DNA of 26,156 nt from CAYRGQ01 sp964444885 (GTDB lineage: Bacteria; Bacteroidota; Bacteroidia; Sphingobacteriales; Sphingobacteriaceae). The notes under the pieces were generated by a model that saw only the letters and a program-made list of their open reading frames with translations, had not been told where the DNA came from and ran no database searches. This document shows positions 22,988 through 26,156 of the stretch, piece by piece (the stretch's first letter is position 1; every line of letters begins with the position of its first letter). Both the position numbers and the translations under genes were made by a program. Location of the stretch: NCBI GenBank assembly GCA_964444885.1, contig CAYUIZ010000034.1, positions 1 to 26,156 of the forward strand. The letters run 5' to 3'.

Positions 22988-23986
22988 ATGTCAAAGATTC
23001 GTGCAGCCATCACTGCTGTAAATGGATACGTGCCGGATTACGTCTTGACCAACCAGGAGTTGGAAACCATGGTCGACACCTCTGACGAGTGGATTCTCAC
23101 GCGTACGGGTATTAAGGAGCGCCGTATTTTGAAGGGAGAAGGCAAAGCCACCTCGGACATGGCCGTACCCGCGGTAGCAGGTTTGCTGAAAAAGCGCGGT
23201 ATTGACGCGACCGAGATCGACCTAATCATTTTTTGTACCTGTACACCCGATATGCCTTTTCCGGCTACGGCCAATATCTTGGCCGATAAGATCGGAGCAA
23301 CGAACGCTTGGGGCTTCGACTTGCAGGCGGCCTGTTCGGGTTTTTTGTATGGCCTGACGACCGGCGCGCAGTTTGTCGAATCAGGACACCATAAAAAAGT
23401 ATTGGTAGTGGGGGGCGACAAGATGTCGTCCATCGTCAATTATAAAGACCGGACGACCTGCATTATCTTTGGCGATGGTTGCGGTGCCGTGTTGCTCGAG
23501 CCCGATACGGAAGGCAATGGCGTGATGGATGCGGTGCTCAAGAGCGATGGCTCAGGATGCGACTTGTTGAATATCCCCGCTGGGGGCTCGCTCCGCCCAG
23601 CCTCGCATGAGACGGTTGACGCCGGATTGCATTTTGCCCACCAAGAAGGGCCCGCGGTATTTAAATTTGCGGTGACCAACATGGCGAACGTAGCGGCAGA
23701 AATCATGGAGCGCAACCAATTGACGGCGGATGACGTGGCGTGGCTGGTACCGCACCAGGCCAATAAGCGCATCATCGATGCCACGGCAAACCGCATGGGC
23801 GTGGACGCGGAGAAGGTCATGGTCAACATAGAACGTTACGGCAATACGACGGCTGCAACGATACCGTTGTGCCTCTGGGAATGGGAACCACAGCTGAAGA
23901 AGGGCGATGTCCTCGTGCTGGCAGCTTTCGGTGGCGGGTTCACCTGGGGCTCAGTCTATCTGCGCTGGGCGTATGACAGCCATTGA
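22988..23986 (+). CDS. fabH: FabH, beta-ketoacyl-ACP synthase III
   Basis: The product is a 332-residue condensing enzyme that starts fatty-acid chains by joining an acyl-CoA primer to malonyl-ACP. The catalytic triad is visible: Cys116 (LQAACSGFLYG), His256 (LVPHQANKRI) and Asn286 (ERYGNTTAATIP). The N-terminal DEWILTRTGIKERR is typical, as is the glycine-rich end FGGGFTWGSVYLRW. The ATG at 22988 is preferred over an in-frame TTG at 22982. Translation probably follows plsX directly. Confidence 0.97.
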   Translation: MSKIRAAITAVNGYVPDYVLTNQELETMVDTSDEWILTRTGIKERRILKGEGKATSDMAVPAVAGLLKKRGIDATEIDLIIFCTCTPDMPFPATANILADKIGATNAWGFDLQAACSGFLYGLTTGAQFVESGHHKKVLVVGGDKMSSIVNYKDRTTCIIFGDGCGAVLLEPDTEGNGVMDAVLKSDGSGCDLLNIPAGGSLRPASHETVDAGLHFAHQEGPAVFKFAVTNMANVAAEIMERNQLTADDVAWLVPHQANKRIIDATANRMGVDAEKVMVNIERYGNTTAATIPLCLWEWEPQLKKGDVLVLAAFGGGFTWGSVYLRWAYDSH

Positions 23987-23997
23987 TATGGCTTTGA

Positions 23998-24029
23998 CTT
24001 GTTAAATAGTGTATTAGATTATATTTTTG
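23998..24029 (+). promoter_or_regulatory. Promoter of accBC
   Basis: CTTG (23998-24001), 20 nt, then TATTTTTG (24022-24029) fits the TTTG/TAnnTTTG pattern. A start near 24035 leaves a 22-nt leader, so accBC can be transcribed apart from plsX-fabH. Confidence 0.6.
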
Positions 24030-24056
24030 GTTTTTAGATAATTAAACCGGATAACT

Positions 24057-24533
24057 ATGAGTATGGACATTAAGCAAATCCAGGACCTTATCAAGTTTGT
24101 CGCTAAATCGGGTGTCAACGAGGTAGCTATTGAAGAGAAGGATTTCAAGATTACGATAAAGACAAACCAGGAGCCTACCTACGTCACGGCCGGCGTTCCG
24201 GTAGCCGCGCCGGCGCCAGTTGTGCCTCAGGCAGCACCCGCGCAGCAGCCTCAGGCAGCCGCCGAGCCAGCGCCTGCGGAAGATACTTCCAAATACCTGA
24301 CCATCAAATCGCCAATGATCGGCACGTTCTACCGTTCGCCCAGTCCGGACAAGCCCGTGTTCGTCAACGTGGGTGATGAGATCGGCAGCGGCAAGGTAGT
24401 TTGCATCATCGAAGCGATGAAGCTATTTAACGAGATTGAGGCAGAAATTTCTGGCAAGATCGTTAAAGTGTTGGTAGACGACGCCCAACCGGTGGAGTAC
24501 GACCAGCCCCTATTCTTGGTTGAGCCTAAATAA
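24057..24533 (+). CDS. accB: AccB, biotin carboxyl carrier protein
   Basis: The product is a 158-residue carrier of acetyl-CoA carboxylase, the first committed step of fatty-acid synthesis. The N-terminal part (to about 38) is a helix-strand region, followed by an Ala/Pro/Gln-rich flexible linker (about 45-75) and the biotinyl domain. Lys122 in EAMKLFNEIEAE is the biotin site, and SPMIGTFYRSPSPDKP is the usual family thumb region. ATG at 24057 or 24063 could start it; the first fits the promoter. accC follows after 75 nt. Confidence 0.96.
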   Translation: MSMDIKQIQDLIKFVAKSGVNEVAIEEKDFKITIKTNQEPTYVTAGVPVAAPAPVVPQAAPAQQPQAAAEPAPAEDTSKYLTIKSPMIGTFYRSPSPDKPVFVNVGDEIGSGKVVCIIEAMKLFNEIEAEISGKIVKVLVDDAQPVEYDQPLFLVEPK

Positions 24534-24608
24534 GGCCAACAAGCGCACGAATTAACACAAAACGAGTAATCCTGCTGGCTGTAGGCCAAGCGGGAATAAA
24601 ATCGACGT

Positions 24609-25952
24609 ATGTTTAAGAAAATCCTTATCGCCAATCGGGGGGAGATTGCATTGCGGATCATCCGTACCTGCCGGGAGATGGGCATCAAAAGCGTGGCGGT
24701 CTACTCAACAGCCGACCGCGACAGCCTACATGTCCGCTTTGCGGACGAAGCGGTGTGCATCGGCCCCCCGGCTAGTAAAGATTCCTACCTGAATATTCCG
24801 AATATTATTTCCGCGGCCGAACTGACGAACGCGGATGCGATTCACCCGGGTTATGGGTTCTTGTCTGAAAATGCCCGTTTTTCATCAATCTGCGCCCAGT
24901 ACGGCATCAAGTTTATCGGTGCTACGGCCGCGCAAATCGAAGCCATGGGCGACAAAGCATCGGCCAAGGAAACGATGAAGCAAGCGGGCGTGCCGACTAT
25001 CCCCGGGTCAGACGGCCTGTTGGACGACGTGAAAGAAGGCATTCGAGTAGCCAATGAAATCGGCTATCCCATCATCCTGAAGGCGACGGCCGGCGGTGGC
25101 GGGCGGGGCATGCGCATTGTCTGGAGTGATGCAGAATTTGAACCGGCTTGGGACTCGGCTAGGCAGGAAGCTGGCGCAGCATTCGGCAACGACGGAATCT
25201 ACCTCGAGAAATTCGTGGAAGACCCCAGGCACATCGAAATACAAGTGGTAGGCGACCAGTTTGGTACCGTATGCCACCTCTCTGAGCGTGACTGCTCGAT
25301 ACAGCGCCGCCACCAAAAACTGGTGGAGGAGGCGCCGTCTCCGTTCATTACGCCTGAACTTCGCCAAGCAATGGGTGAAGCGGCCATCAAAGGCGCTAAG
25401 GCGGTAAGCTACGAAGGGGCAGGCACCATCGAGTTCCTTGTAGACAAGCACCGCAACTTCTACTTCATGGAAATGAATACCCGGATACAGGTAGAGCATC
25501 CCGTGACGGAGGAAGTCATCAATTTTGACCTGATCAAGGAGCAAATTAAAGTGGCTGCCGGTATTCCGATTTCGGGCACAAACTACGAACCTACGATGCA
25601 CGCCATCGAGTGCCGCATCAATGCCGAAGATCCGTTTAATAACTTCCGCCCATCGCCCGGCAAGATTACGAATTTCCACTCGCCGGGGGGGCACGGGGTA
25701 CGGGTAGACACCCATGCCTATTCGGGATACGTGATACCGGCACACTACGATTCGATGATCGCCAAGCTGATCTGCGTGGCACAGACACGCGAGGAGGCCA
25801 TCTCCACGATGGAGCGCGCCCTGAGCGAGTTTATCATCGAAGGGGTCAAGACGACCATCCCGCTGCATATCCGGCTGATGCGCGACCCGAACTTCCGGGC
25901 CGGCAACTTCACCACGAAATTTATGGAGACGTTTGATCTCAGCGAAGAGTAA
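24609..25952 (+). CDS. accC: AccC, biotin carboxylase
   Basis: The product is a 447-residue ATP-grasp enzyme that carboxylates the biotin of AccB. Family stretches are KKILIANRGEIALRIIRTCR, HPGYGFLSENARF, the glycine-rich ATP loop KATAGGGGRGMRI, ERDCSIQRRHQKL, EFLVDKHRNFYFMEMNTRIQ with metal ligands, and VEHPVTEE. Full length and no lesions. The carboxyltransferase genes accA and accD are not in the window. A strong terminator lies 26 nt after the stop and ends the lipid cluster. Confidence 0.98.
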   Translation: MFKKILIANRGEIALRIIRTCREMGIKSVAVYSTADRDSLHVRFADEAVCIGPPASKDSYLNIPNIISAAELTNADAIHPGYGFLSENARFSSICAQYGIKFIGATAAQIEAMGDKASAKETMKQAGVPTIPGSDGLLDDVKEGIRVANEIGYPIILKATAGGGGRGMRIVWSDAEFEPAWDSARQEAGAAFGNDGIYLEKFVEDPRHIEIQVVGDQFGTVCHLSERDCSIQRRHQKLVEEAPSPFITPELRQAMGEAAIKGAKAVSYEGAGTIEFLVDKHRNFYFMEMNTRIQVEHPVTEEVINFDLIKEQIKVAAGIPISGTNYEPTMHAIECRINAEDPFNNFRPSPGKITNFHSPGGHGVRVDTHAYSGYVIPAHYDSMIAKLICVAQTREEAISTMERALSEFIIEGVKTTIPLHIRLMRDPNFRAGNFTTKFMETFDLSEE

Positions 25953-25977
25953 GGCTATAGGTGTTTCCGATAAGCGA

Positions 25978-26013
25978 AACAGGAAAAAGCACGTCTTTTT
26001 CCTGTTTTTTTTT
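25978..26013 (+). terminator. Strong terminator after accC
   Basis: AACAGGAAAAAG (25978-25989) pairs perfectly with CTTTTTCCTGTT (25995-26006) around CACGT, followed by a long T-run. The remaining bases to 26156 hold no long reading frame; AGGAGG with a GTG at 26140 near the edge could begin a gene, but it is too short to judge. Confidence 0.93.
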
Positions 26014-26156
26014 GTTTCCGGAGTGCCGGCGACCGTTGAAGCAGCAGGCTCACAGTTTTGCAGGAGGCGGTTCGGCTAAGTAAGGGTGCACGACAAAAAT
26101 TCGCTTACGTCACTTCGACGACATTAGGAGGAGAAATCTGTGGACATATCCTGCTT

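Noticed and set aside
25008..25868. 286-codon open frame antisense to accC.
   Set aside because: Shadow of a highly conserved gene; composition and content do not resemble a protein family.
26126..26156. AGGAGG plus GTG (26140) as the start of a further gene.
   Set aside because: Only about five codons are visible, so nothing can be supported.

Overview
The window looks like a chromosomal segment of a member of the Bacteroidota, most likely in or near Sphingobacteriaceae, with roughly 50% GC. The reasons are: a complete gldK-gldL-gldM-gldN block (core of the type IX secretion and gliding machinery), promoters with the phylum's TAnnTTTG -7 box, few Shine-Dalgarno sequences, and conserved Bacteroidota gene orders (sigma-54 activator-lptE-secG-groESL and DUF177-rpmF-plsX-fabH-accB-accC). 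Nearly everything is core genome. I see no insertion sequence, prophage, CRISPR array, tRNA or rRNA gene.

Layout. 104-3700 (+): a sigma-54-dependent activator without a sensor domain, an LptE-like lipoprotein, an acidic TPR protein and SecG, closed by a strong terminator. 3946-5972 (+): groES and groEL, with an extended hairpin between them. 6144-7688 (-): an ALDH7-type semialdehyde dehydrogenase. 7689-8271: a 583-bp divergent region with one doubtful small membrane ORF. 8272-13042 (+): gldKLMN, closed by a terminator. 13250-14119 (+): a JmjC/cupin-type Fe(II)/2-oxoglutarate oxygenase. 14429-14998 (+): a PhnA-domain protein that has lost most zinc-ribbon cysteines. 15112-15777 (+): queH. 15815-17857 (-): uvrB. 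18032-20036 (-): rmlA and gmd, nucleotide-sugar genes. 20166-20687 (-): a lipocalin-like lipoprotein, divergent from a small membrane protein at 20754-21089 (+). 21181-25952 (+): DUF177, rpmF, plsX, fabH, accB and accC, a fatty-acid synthesis cluster ended by a strong terminator.

How the genes work together. Much of the window serves the envelope: LPS assembly (LptE), Sec export (SecG), T9SS (GldK-N), sugar nucleotides (RmlA, Gmd) and fatty-acid initiation (PlsX, FabH, AccBC). Export through SecYEG precedes T9SS secretion.

I did not find a convincing undescribed system. The most interesting signals are regulatory. Sigma-54-like -24/-12 elements lie before groES, the JmjC gene and the phnA-like gene, and two of them share an 11-mer fused to the U-tract of the preceding terminator. 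There are also several inverted repeats (27 bp before phnA, 14 bp before queH, 14 bp before the JmjC gene), the groES-groEL hairpin, and a three-copy 19-residue motif in GldL.
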